Shown here: piece after piece, positions 21,820-31,789 of the stretch
How the letters are laid out: every line of letters begins with the position of its first letter
How positions within the stretch are numbered: the first letter of the stretch is position 1
Origin: Thermothielavioides terrestris NRRL 8126
Taxonomy: Eukaryota; Ascomycota; Sordariomycetes; Sordariales; Chaetomiaceae
Assembly: GCF_000226115.1 (NCBI RefSeq)
Contig: NC_016457.1
Location: forward strand, 2,480,001 to 2,544,000
DNA length: 64,000 nucleotides
Direction of reading: 5' to 3'
Made by a program: the position numbers and the translations under genes
The notes under the pieces: model-generated
The model's database searches: none
What the model saw: only the letters and a program-made list of their open reading frames with translations
Told to the model about the DNA's origin: nothing

Positions 21820-24442
21820 ATGGACTCGACCCACGGTAAGAAAGGTCCAACCCCTCCTGTGCATCACGACTACCCCCCTATGCACGTGCCGGGCATCGTC
21901 GGCTCGCCGCCGACGCATCGAGTAGCGGCGTCTAGGTGCTTATTGTTCGCGCAGATCCACTGGCGCTCGCCAAGACCAGAAAGAGGCCTCGGTCGCGAGG
22001 CTCGACAGCATCGATTCACAGCGCCACCACGCAGCCAAACATCGAGCACAGCTTCGGAGAGTCCGCTGAGGTGTTCCCCACGCCGTGGCTGTCGAACGAC
22101 CCTAGCCACCCCCGCGACCTCCCAAATGGCTCGAGCCAGATGACGCCCGAAGATCTGTTGTTAGCATCTCAGCTGCAGCAAAGCCGCGAGTATACGATGG
22201 ACCCTCCAGTAAATGCGCCCATGCAGAGCGTCTCGTTCCACCACCACAGCCATAGCATGAGCCGCCAGTCGTTGTCCGCCGACTCGTTCGCTGGAAACAC
22301 CAGCTTTGCCGACGATAGCCAAATGCTGGATCGCGACGGGAATGACGACGGAGACTCGTTCCACGGGATGTCGCTACCACTCAAACCAGGCTCGCGGTCG
22401 AATGCCAACAATGAGATGGAGATGCGGCAGCTTTTTCACGCCAATAAGCACCGTACTCTCCAGGATGTCGCCCAGGAGTTGATTGGAAACGAGCGAGGGC
22501 CGAACTCGGAGCGCGCGCGCCAGATCTTCGCGATGCTTTGGTATGATGCCGATGTTTTGAAGGAACGCTGATGCCGGAGTGCTGACCGTTCCGTAGGATA
22601 AACCAAACCTGCTCCACCGGCAACGGCTCTGTCCCGCGAGGACGGGTCTATGCCAACTATGCATCGAGATGCGCCTCCGAGAGGATCACTGTTCTGAATC
22701 CCGCGAGCTTCGGCAAGCTCGTGCGGGTTCTTTTTCCCGGTCTGAAAACGCGACGCCTAGGTGTTCGCGGGGAGTCCAAGTATCACTATGTCAATTTCCA
22801 GGTGAAGGAAGAGCAGCCAGATGTTCGAGGCGGCAACAGTCAACCTGCCGTACCACTCGGAGAGGACCCTTCTTCGTCGAAGAATTTCGAGTAGGCGCCC
22901 CGTTAGCTGTTTGTTGATTGCTAGCGCGCGCTAACATCCTTCAGTGCCCTCCCGAACCACTCCGCGTCGATGGAGTCAGAGAGAACGCCGTTCTCTACTC
23001 TACCGCCAGCCCAACAACAACCTGGGCCGCAAGCCAAGCGATCACACGAATTCCAGCACAGCCTCTACAACCTACACCAGGTGGGGAGCTTCGATCAGTT
23101 GCAGACGACGACAGGAAAGACACCCCAGCAACTGCGTTTCTCAACCGAATCCGGCGAGAGCTTCAAACAATCGGAGCCGGTCATCCTTCCGGATATCGAG
23201 CCCTACCTCCCCAGCGGCACGGATCCCGACGCGGCCAAGTCCCTCGTTGCGTTGTATCGGTCGTACTGTACATCTCTTGTAGAGTGCATCCGATACTGCA
23301 AGGAGAAGACCTTTTTCCACCTCTTTACATCATTCCAAGGCACTCTCACGATGCCAGTACAGAAGCTGTTCGCCAACCCAGCCATTGCGCCCTGGATCGA
23401 GGAGTGCGACTTCATTCTGTACCAGCGGATGATGCGCATTGTTTCAGGCCTGATCCTCCAGGTCTTGCCGAAGCCGGTGCTCGAAACACTACGCAACATC
23501 TCGGAGCGACTTGTCCCCCATATCCGCGATTCGTTCCAAGGACAGCCTCCACACGTTGTCAGGGCTAAAGAGGCGCCCGCTACGATCTTTGCTGGGTTGC
23601 TCGACAGGGCCTTGCGCGTGAACCTTGCAGCACACGCCGCCGCAAACATGCTCGCGAATCCGGCAAATCGCGACCTGATGTACATGGAGTGGATTACGAT
23701 TATCAATGTGCGAAAGATCGCCGAGGCGGTGCCGTCCCGTGGCATGGACGACGTCGTCAACGTCCTGATAAACGAAATGCGCGACCTCATCGACCCCGTC
23801 AACATTCCGTGGGAGCTCGAGTGTCTAACAGTGTATGGCGAAGTTGCGATGCGTAACGGGCGGCAACCGCAGGAGGGGAGCAATGACGAATCCGATTCGT
23901 CCAAGTTACTGGATCGCTGGGTCAACTTCTTGCGCACCCTTCCCGGCCGGTTTCCGTATGCTTCGGCTACAGACCTTGTCTGGTGTGTTCAGAGGGTGGG
24001 GACGGTTCTGATGAGGGACCTCACGATCTCGGGAGCAAAGAGCTTCGGGTCGTGGTGGGTAACAAAGTGCTGGATAGATGAGATGATCCAGTTCATGGCG
24101 GAACATGGCGGTTTCATGCAGCAAAAATCGACCCAGAGCCAGCTCGTCGTTCCGAAGCGGCAGGCGGCCAACAGCGGACTAGGCCACCAAGGATCGGGGT
24201 CTCGGTACAGCAGCGCTAGCGACGATTTCAACCTAACCCGCATGGCGGAGCCACAACCAGATCGGGCACCGTTCCCGTCCGGGCCGGCAGCGAACAATCA
24301 GCAGGCGAGTCACGACGATAGTGGAATCGGGATTCGGACACCAGATGAAGACTTGCCCGGAGAGAAGTTTAGTCTCACTCCGGCCACAACCCAAGACCTG
24401 TTTACCGGCGCAGAGTTGCAGGACCATCTCGGGGAAATATAG
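21820..24442 (+). CDS. RFX-family winged-helix transcription factor
   Basis: Exons 21820-21835, 21955-22540, 22597-22890 and 22945-24442, 797 residues. RFX proteins bind X-box DNA; fungal members (yeast Rfx1/Crt1, Acremonium CPCR1) act in DNA-damage response, cell division or secondary metabolism. A Ser/His-rich N-terminus with a basic patch (TRKRPRSRGS) precedes the DNA-binding domain at about residues 195-272: FAMLWINQTCSTGNGSVPRG, RVYANYASRCASERITVLNP, ASFGKLVRVLFPGLKTRRLG, RGESKYHYVNF. Then follows the RFX C-terminal region (PYLPSGTDPDAAKSLVALYR, LERTC-like YCKEKTFFHLFTSFQGTLTM, and RRLGTV-type WCVQRVGTVLMRDLTISGAK). The DNA-binding domain is split by two introns (56 and 54 bases). The first coding exon has only five codons plus one base; this start is the least certain part. 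Confidence 0.93.
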
Positions 24443-25382
24443 ACAGACCCTTTCGCCTCGGCGCCAATCTTGGGCGGTCGGAGGATTTCACTCAGGATGT
24501 GTTATTACGGGTTGGAGGTTCGGCGTCATATTGGGGGGAAGTGTTTGGTCTCCCGGGCCACGATGGGACGATGGGATGACTTCCACAGTTGGGCTAGCGG
24601 ATTGCTGTTGCTCTTGAGGGCTGCGCAGGTTGGGCATGGGAGTTGGATCGTGTTGATGTCTTCCTCTTCTGACAGTGATGTCTTTGCAGGGAAAAGGGAG
24701 GCTGGTTGCTCTTAAATTGGCTGCGACGGCCGGCAGGCTTGCCTCTCCGTATATATGGAGTCCGGCGCAGGCGGGATTTCTGTGTGGGCTATGATGACTT
24801 CATGGAGCTTTAATGCCGATGACGTGGTGAATGGCGCTGACGATCAAGATAATGTTAGGTCTAGTATATGCGAAACTGCTGGCTAGGCCTCGAAGTTCTC
24901 CCTTTGACCGTGTTGGTGCCAGTTGAGGTTGGCGTCCAGGCCAAGTTCCAATGAGCATGTGAAAGCAGGGCGAGCGTTCGGCTTATTCCGTCCACCACAG
25001 CGAGCCAGCCCCACGCGGCGCCCAAGTGGGCTAAGGACATCCTCTCTCAGCCCCGACACTCTTCTTCTACCTAATCACCCGTGTATTTTCTTGACGGGGT
25101 TTGCTGCCGTACGTGTCGCGTTGAGCTAGAGAGTTCTCGCTCTTTTCTTTCGGCTTCGCTTGCAGACATTTGCGGCCCCTCGACAAGCCGAGACCGAGCA
25201 GGTCCCCCTGTGTCTAAGGTACCGTCCGATACCGAGGTTCTCACTGCGCCACAGCGCTCATCTCGACACTTATTTGATCCGGGGCCATCCTCTGCGGCAC
25301 AGTTTCTCTCATTTCACCTACTTGCCTACCTACTGGAGCTCCATCTTGTCTTCTATTGTTGAAATTGCTGAAAAGCGCCAAG
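24443..25382. other. Intergenic
   Basis: 3' region of the RFX gene and promoter of the hydrolase gene. A small palindrome-like CCGTATATATGG lies near 24747. No gene is seen. Confidence 0.45.
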
Positions 25383-26356
25383 ATGGTTGTCGAAAAGGAA
25401 GGCAGCATTGAGATCGGAGGACAGAGCCTCTACACCAAGTCATGGCTGGTACGTTATCACACACGCCATCGACTTCGCCTGTAAAGCTAACATCTCATTG
25501 CTAGCCCGACGGCCCCGCCAAGGCGAAACTCGTTTTTATCCATGGCTTTAGCGACCACATCAGCCGCTACCACACCTTCTTCAGCGCCCTCGCTGCGCGC
25601 GGCATCGCTGTTCACGGCTTCGATCAGCGCGGCTGGGGCCGCTCCGTCCGCAAACCCGCTGACAAGGGACTCACGGGCCCAACCAGCCAGGTCCTCGCCG
25701 ACATGGCCGCGTTCATCACCCCTCACCTGCCGGCATCCCCGGCCGACCCGCCGGTGTTTGTCATGGGCCATTCCATGGGCGGCGGCCAGGTGCTCACGCT
25801 GGCGTGCCACCCGAGCTACCAGGACTCGCTGGTGCGCCGCGTCCGCGGCTGGCTGCTCGAGAGCCCCTTCATCGGCTTCTCGCCGGAGGAGCAGCCGAAC
25901 GCGCTCAAGGTGTTCGCGGGCCGCCTCGCCGGCAAGGTGCTGCCGCACTTCCAGCTCAAGCACGAGATCCCGCCGGAGCACCTGAGCCGCGACCCGGCGG
26001 TGGTGCGCAGCATCGCCGAGGACAAGCTCATGCACCACACGGGCACGCTGGAGGGCCTGGCCGGCCTGCTGGACCGCGCCGCCGCGCTGGCCCGCGGCGA
26101 GGTCAGGCCGCTGCCCGGCGGCGCCCTGCGCAGCCTGTGGATGTCCCACGGCACGGCCGACAAGACCACTTGGTTTCAGGCGAGCAAGAAGTACTTCGAC
26201 GAGTGCACGGGGGAGGTCAAGGATCGCGAGTTCAAGGCGTACGAGGGCTGGTATCACGAGCTGCACGCGGACGGGCCGGACAGCGAGCTGTTCTTCAGAG
26301 ATGTCGGGGATTGGATCCTGGCGAGGTGTGATGGGGACCCGGAGGCGAAGCTGTAA
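25383..26356 (+). CDS. Monoglyceride-lipase-like alpha/beta hydrolase
   Basis: Exons 25383-25448 and 25505-26356 (intron 56 bases, GTACGT...CTAG with GCTAAC), 305 residues, close to yeast Yju3 (313). The family (serine aminopeptidase S33 / Hydrolase_4) includes monoacylglycerol lipases, which release fatty acid and glycerol from monoglycerides on lipid droplets and membranes. Visible features: oxyanion stretch FIHGFSDHISRYHTFF, FDQRGWGRS, nucleophile elbow GHSMGG with Ser near residue 112, the acid in SHGTADKTT near residue 240, and the His in EGWYHELHAD near residue 272. The catalytic triad thus looks complete. No signal peptide or membrane segment is seen. The exact substrate is inferred from the family. 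Confidence 0.92.
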
Positions 26357-27931
26357 GGGAGCGATACGATTGCTCGGTACGTGGAGTTACAGGACTGGAG
26401 GGGGTTATGTTTTTTGTCGGTCTGCGTCACTGATAATACACATTATTCGGTTCCTTATCATGAGGACCCGGCAGTTTGGAAGCTTTGAGAGCGGCATGAA
26501 GTCCTGGGCGCATATTCCGCATGCTTAAGGGCTTAAGCACGTGGGGCCCCGGGAGTGTAGCCTCAAGTCTTGTCTTCTGCTCTGGAGGCCGACACCGTGC
26601 ATTTCTCTGGACTGTTGCTGCAACCCGGCGTTTTTGGAACGGAGGAATGGACTTCGAGGCAAAGGAGTGTTGAAGATGAAGGACTGAAAGTTCATTGCTC
26701 TATGTTCTGATGTCGAGTTCGGCTTTTGTCTCCACGACCAAAGAGACGGCGGCTCCGTGGGGCAGGCCATGCTCACTCACCTCCACCGAGACATTGCAGC
26801 ATATCATCCATGCCAGTACATGGATGCTACCCGCGTAGCCCGAGCAAATCCGTGCTAAGGAATGAAGATGGCAAGCTTCCCTCTCGGAGCTCCTGGGACG
26901 GCTTTGTGTTACGGCAGCGTGGGACAATCTCCCCATGCTCGCTCCGAGGGTGGGTGGGCAACTGCTTTTGTTAGAACTTGGAACATCCCTGAGTGCCCGA
27001 CCTCCCCTCCTCAGTCACCTCTCTCCAAGCAGGCGGTATCGCCCGGGGGTTCGCATAATTGCAGCAGCGTGTGGATCACTGCTGCTCTCTCCGGGTCCTC
27101 CTGCGGTAGTTTCGCACTAAGGCCTGTCCGCAGCATCGCCACCGGGCTCCACGGCTTGGCATTCAAGCGCCATGAGCCCTGGCGTCGATCGTAACTCGTG
27201 ACAGCCGCTGAGGCGCGCCGCGGAGCGACGCCGCGATTGCCAACACAATGAGGTAGAAGGTTAAAGTAACTCCCGTCGGAATGGAGCAGAATGGCAATCT
27301 CGGGACATCACGTATATAGGTGTTGCGGGGTACCGCAATGCGATGCCTCAGCTTAGTGAGGACGGTCCCGGAGTTTCCACAAGCAGAGCGCGTCCTGTAA
27401 CTTTTGAATGCAAGTTGGACCCTGAATGTAACGTTAGTTAGTGCGCCAAGACTGCCCGCACCCTGAGTGGACAGGACGGATAATGGAGGGGGTCCATCCA
27501 ATCTCCCCTCCCACCTGGGCATTTATCAGATTGAAGATTTCCTTGCTCCCCTAGCTGTGCGTTTGAAGATCACAACTCCTGCAACTGTATGCGACGGTGC
27601 GAACAGGCTGCGGAACTCCTGAAACTCCTGGTAGGACTCGTTCTGCATATTGCGCCTCGCCGGGCGATTCACTCCAGGTTCTGAGCTTACTTGCTTCTTC
27701 ATAACTTCCCATCATAGACTGCAGCGGAGTTCCCAAAAGGGTGAGTGATTGGCGCTTATTGCACTCACCAATGTTCATCGCATCTTATCAATCTTTAACT
27801 GTCTAGCCGCTGCCTGCCCACACGTTCATCTGATCTTGCATCAAGGTTGCTGTGTAAGACCGGTGCTCTCAGTATTGCGCAAGAGCAGATGCAGCCAACC
27901 CAATTGCGCAAAAACACAGAAATTCCTCGCC
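26357..27931. other. Intergenic, no gene seen
   Basis: 1.6 kb between two plus-strand genes. It should hold a 3' UTR and the promoter of the metal transporter. Open frames here are short and show no domain features. A frame upstream of the transporter stays open from 27749 but its composition does not look coding. Confidence 0.45.
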
Positions 27932-29368
27932 ATGGATCAGCATGACCTTTCGCACAGCATATCGCTGCATCCGCACCTCTTTAAAACGAGGTCGGACTCG
28001 GCGAGCCGCCTGGCGCGGTCTCAGTCGCCCACTGCATCCATGTCAAGGAGAGGCACCAGCACCGCAATCGAGACTACAGGCGGAGGCGACGATGTTGCCG
28101 TTCCTCGACATCCGACACTATCACCCGCGGACGTCGAAGTTGAGAGTCAGCGCGCCGGCCGCTTTCCGCTTGTCGGCGCCGGCAATGACCCGTATGGCCT
28201 GTCTCGGCGGTACAAGACGGCATCCGAGCTCGCCGAGATCAAAGCAAATACGTCTAGAAAACGGAATGCTACCGAACAATCTCCTGGCGCGGCCGGCCCC
28301 ACCAAGCGCTCGACTGCCAGCACGTTGGCGCGATATGTGAAGACGTTTGGGCGCTCTGCCACCACGGCACGGCGCCTCCACGGGTTCTACCAGGCACAGA
28401 ACGAGACGATTGAGCGGCTGCTCAAAAGCGTTGAGGAGCACCGCGCCGAAGCGCGCCAGGAACAGGGCGAGGACCAGCTCAAGTTCAAGATCGCCATGTG
28501 GGGTTCGTTCGCCGTCAACGTCGCCTTGGCCGCCGTCCAACTCTACGCCGCGATCACGTCCGGCTCGCTCTCTCTGTTCACCACCATGGCCGACGCCATC
28601 TTTGACCCCATGTCCAACGTCACTCTGATCGTCACCAACCGCGCCGTGCGCCGTGTCGACCCAGCTCGCTTCCCCTCGGGCAAAGCGCGCCTCGAAACGG
28701 TCGGCAACATCGTCTTCTGCTTCCTCATGACGACCGTGTCGCTCATCATCCTCTCCTTTGCCGCCCGCGAGCTGGCCGTGGGCGGCGACGGCGAACTCAA
28801 GGATTTCCACCTGCCGTCCGTCATCTCGGTCTGCACTGCTTTTGGCACCAAGCTGGCCCTCTTCCTCTACACGTGGTCCATGAAGGACAAGTACTCGCAG
28901 ATACACATCCTCTGGGAGGATCACCGCAACGACCTGCTCATCAACAGCTTCGGCATCCTCACCTCGGTCGGCGGCAGCAAGCTGGTCTGGTGGCTGGACC
29001 CGGCCGGCGCCATCGTCCTGTCCGTGATCATCTCGACGCTGTGGCTGCGCACCGCCTTCGCCGAGTTCCTGCTGCTCGTCGGCGTCGTCGCCCCCGTCGA
29101 GATCCAGCAGCTCATCACGTACGTCTGCGTCACGCACTCTCCGGCCATCCGGCAGATCGACACCGTGCGCACCTACCACTCGGGCCCGCGCCTGATTGCC
29201 GAGGTCGACGTGGTCATGGACCCCGACGCCTCGCTCATGGAGACGCACGACGTCGCCGAGGAGCTGCAGATCAAGCTGGAGCGCCTGCCGGATGTCGAGC
29301 GCGCGTATGTGCACGTCGACTACGAGACGACGCATAAGCCGGAGCACGCCTATAAGAAGGATCTGTGA
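27932..29368 (+). CDS. Cation diffusion facilitator (CDF) metal transporter, Mn-type
   Basis: Single exon, 478 residues from the Met at 27932 (MDQHDLSHSIS). CDF proteins exchange divalent metal ions for protons, usually moving metal out of the cytosol into vacuole, Golgi or ER. About 210 N-terminal residues are cytosolic and basic/Ser-rich. The membrane part starts with FKIAMWGSFAVNVALAAVQL. The metal site motif in the second helix is DAIFD (about residues 221-225) and the partner is HRNDL (about 331-335); a DxxxD pair is typical of the Mn-CDF group, while Zn transporters carry HxxxD. The C-terminal ferredoxin-like domain (RTYHSGPRLIAEVDVVMDPD, ETHDVAEELQIKLERLPDVE) is complete. Metal preference is inferred from the motif. 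Confidence 0.92.
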   Translation: MDQHDLSHSISLHPHLFKTRSDSASRLARSQSPTASMSRRGTSTAIETTGGGDDVAVPRHPTLSPADVEVESQRAGRFPLVGAGNDPYGLSRRYKTASELAEIKANTSRKRNATEQSPGAAGPTKRSTASTLARYVKTFGRSATTARRLHGFYQAQNETIERLLKSVEEHRAEARQEQGEDQLKFKIAMWGSFAVNVALAAVQLYAAITSGSLSLFTTMADAIFDPMSNVTLIVTNRAVRRVDPARFPSGKARLETVGNIVFCFLMTTVSLIILSFAARELAVGGDGELKDFHLPSVISVCTAFGTKLALFLYTWSMKDKYSQIHILWEDHRNDLLINSFGILTSVGGSKLVWWLDPAGAIVLSVIISTLWLRTAFAEFLLLVGVVAPVEIQQLITYVCVTHSPAIRQIDTVRTYHSGPRLIAEVDVVMDPDASLMETHDVAEELQIKLERLPDVERAYVHVDYETTHKPEHAYKKDL

Positions 29369-30182
29369 GGGGTTGGATGACGTCTGCGGGTATCTACGGA
29401 GTCTAGAGGATTCCGCTTTCTTGCTGCTCGGGACGGGATAGAAGGAGCACATGTTTGAGGCCTGTTGTGTCATGTAGGTTTGCGCCGCCGTTCCCGTGTA
29501 TTGGTCTCGAATTTCTCATTCGCAGTTCTTCCGCTTTATTGTTAGTCTCAGTTGCGATCATATTTCCTTCTTCTATGAGTGCAACGAGCCGACGGGGGTC
29601 GCCCCTTGGAGCAGCACGAACTCTCCATAGCTAACATGCGATGTCATCGAGCCAAAGCAAGCAGAATACCACGACTGAAGTGTTTCGGCAAGCTTTAATG
29701 CACGGAAGTCACCCAACTCGCCACAAACTGAGGATGGCGGATGGCTATTGGTAAGTCGGAGCATGCCAGGAGGTCACGAGGTAAATCGACTTGCCGCATC
29801 ATTCTTGGTTTTCCAGGTTGGATCGTCTTGGGCTGCTCGCTCCGAGAGAAAGTGCTGGCAGCCAACAGAAACCAGGAAGTGGCGCGCTGTTCAACTTACA
29901 GTATCTCCCTAAGCAGGTAGTGGACCTTAGTCCAAGTTTTAGTGACGAAGATGGGAAAAGAGGGTGCTCTCAACAGACACAGCTTTCACGATCGAGCGGC
30001 TGTCGCCCGCCCCTTTTCACCAGTATGGTTGAGAAGGGAGGGCTTTGATTGGCCATAACAAAAACCTGGGGTCTGGTCATTCCCCAGACGGGTGCATGCT
30101 GAAACTGCCCTGGAATCTTGCATTTGGAGTTTTGACCCGGGACTTCGCGGGGGAGCGGGGCAGAAGCACTGGACGGGATGAT
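29369..30182. other. Intergenic
   Basis: 3' flank of the transporter gene up to the first MITE copy. No gene is seen. Confidence 0.45.
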
Positions 30183-30583
30183 GCAATGATCGCTGATGGC
30201 TAAAGAGGTCCCGCCAAGACTAATTTCGGCCAATTGTCGGCAATGTTTTTACAACGTTTTTACACAACCACGATCGCCAAGGCGTTTGCACTATCGCTAA
30301 GCGGTTAGTTCGCTGGGGGTGCGGGGGGCGGCGCTAGCCCCCCCGCTGGTTAGGGTTCAGGTTATGGTTAGGATGGGTATTAACGTTAGGGTGCGGGTTA
30401 TCTCGGTTTTTCTTTTTTTCGATTTGGTTGAGGTTTCGTGAAGTTGCTGCGACGAGTCTTTGCGATTGTTCGTTGTCGATGTTGCTCGAAGTTGTTGTGG
30501 CCGTGGCGATTTGTAAATACTTGTAAGTGGCAACCTCCGAAATTAGTCTTGGCGGGACCTCTTTAGCCATAACCGCAATGATC
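30183..30583. mobile_element. MITE copy 1 with target-site duplication
   Basis: Element at 30192-30574 (383 bases), flanked by the direct repeat GCAATGATC at 30183-30191 and 30575-30583. The ends carry long inverted repeats: GGCTAAAGAGGTCCCGCC at the left and its exact complement at the right, continuing through AAGACTAATTTCGG, so about 32 bases match perfectly. It contains no coding frame. The inside includes telomere-like GGTTAGGG runs and a poly-T/A-poor stretch. It is a non-autonomous DNA transposon; a duplication of 8-9 bases suggests the hAT superfamily. Confidence 0.85.
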
Positions 30584-31789
30584 ACCCACACACGGTGCGA
30601 GATGACCCCCTTGGTGTAGGTTCCACTGTGGTTATCAACTTTACCGTACAATACGGAGTATAATACGGAGTACGGAGACGTACAACACTAAAGTCTCATG
30701 GTAGAGCGTCCCCAAGTGATTTTAGCAATACCTTAGATGATATTGCTACCTATCAAGTACTAACGTAAAAGGCAATTACACTAGAAACAAGCATACAAAC
30801 ACGGCTGACAGTGCCATCAACAATGCTTGAATCCGTCTTTCAAACGCTGAGTCGCTTCTCATTCTTCCGACCGCGCTTCTATCGCTTGCATGGAATAGTT
30901 CCTGGAGGCACGGGAATTATAAGAGAGCGTCGTGGGTACTTCAGGAAGCCTGTGTGCGGGCTCATCTGGGAGCGTTGAGCGACATGACCGTTGAGGTTAG
31001 TTATCTGCAGCTGCAAGCCATGTTCCAAATGAAACGCTGCTCTTGGCTTTTCAGGCTCGGCAAGCGCTGCGACCACCCAGGCATTTCTGGGCGGCAGGGA
31101 TCAATTACGGGCATGGGAATCCGCTGGAAGACCGACACCAGGGAAGGCATCTTGCAGAGACTCACCACGAACTCGACGACTCGACCGTCCATTGTGAAGC
31201 CCGTTGTGCCACCATGTCTGTACGCTAGTCCATGCACCACGACCCCAACTCTCGCCCGATTATATGAGCTTTAGTCGGGTATGTTTCGCGACCTGGGTTC
31301 GTCTGTCGCCCATGCCGCTTGGGACGACACACTGCCCCGCAGGGGAAATATATCTGGTGCTGCCCGAACTCGTGAAGCCACTGCAGAGGTAACGTGCTCG
31401 TTGGCAGCTGTTCTGTAGGTACTGTACATACCTGGTTACCTGAACTTGCTCCGGGGCTGCACCGGATCCTTGCTCGACCAACCTCCCATTGCCCCGCCAC
31501 TGGCTGCCCGTTGCGCCGAAAATGCTGGACGGCTCTCGAGGTGCGATAGTGAATTGCGCAGTGTAAACAATCGCTTTAAACCAGGGTCGCTCTCGCGGGA
31601 CTTTGCGCACGACATAAGCTTCCGATCTCACCAGCGTTGCTTGCCTTTGCCTCGTACTTCGCTGTCGAACCCAAGTTCCCTCATATTTCTTTCCTCCTCA
31701 TCCTGACAGGATTGGCTGCCTTCTTGCTTCCCGTGCGTTCGCTCGCCGGCCTCTGTTTTGAAGCCTTTAGGGAGGAGCCTTTGCACACG
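30584..31789. other. Intergenic / glycogenin promoter
   Basis: Contains two TACGGAGTA motifs next to each other (30652-30660 and 30664-30672). No gene is seen. The last 200 bases are pyrimidine-rich, as expected of the glycogenin 5' UTR. Confidence 0.45.

Noticed and set aside
27749..27931. N-terminal extension of the metal transporter from the Met at 27749
   Set aside because: The added 61 residues are Cys/His-rich and unlike CDF N-termini; MDQHDLSHS at 27932 is a normal start.
28121..29473. Minus-strand ORF of 450 codons opposite the metal transporter
   Set aside because: The plus frame has complete CDF motifs; the antisense frame is a product of GC-rich third positions.
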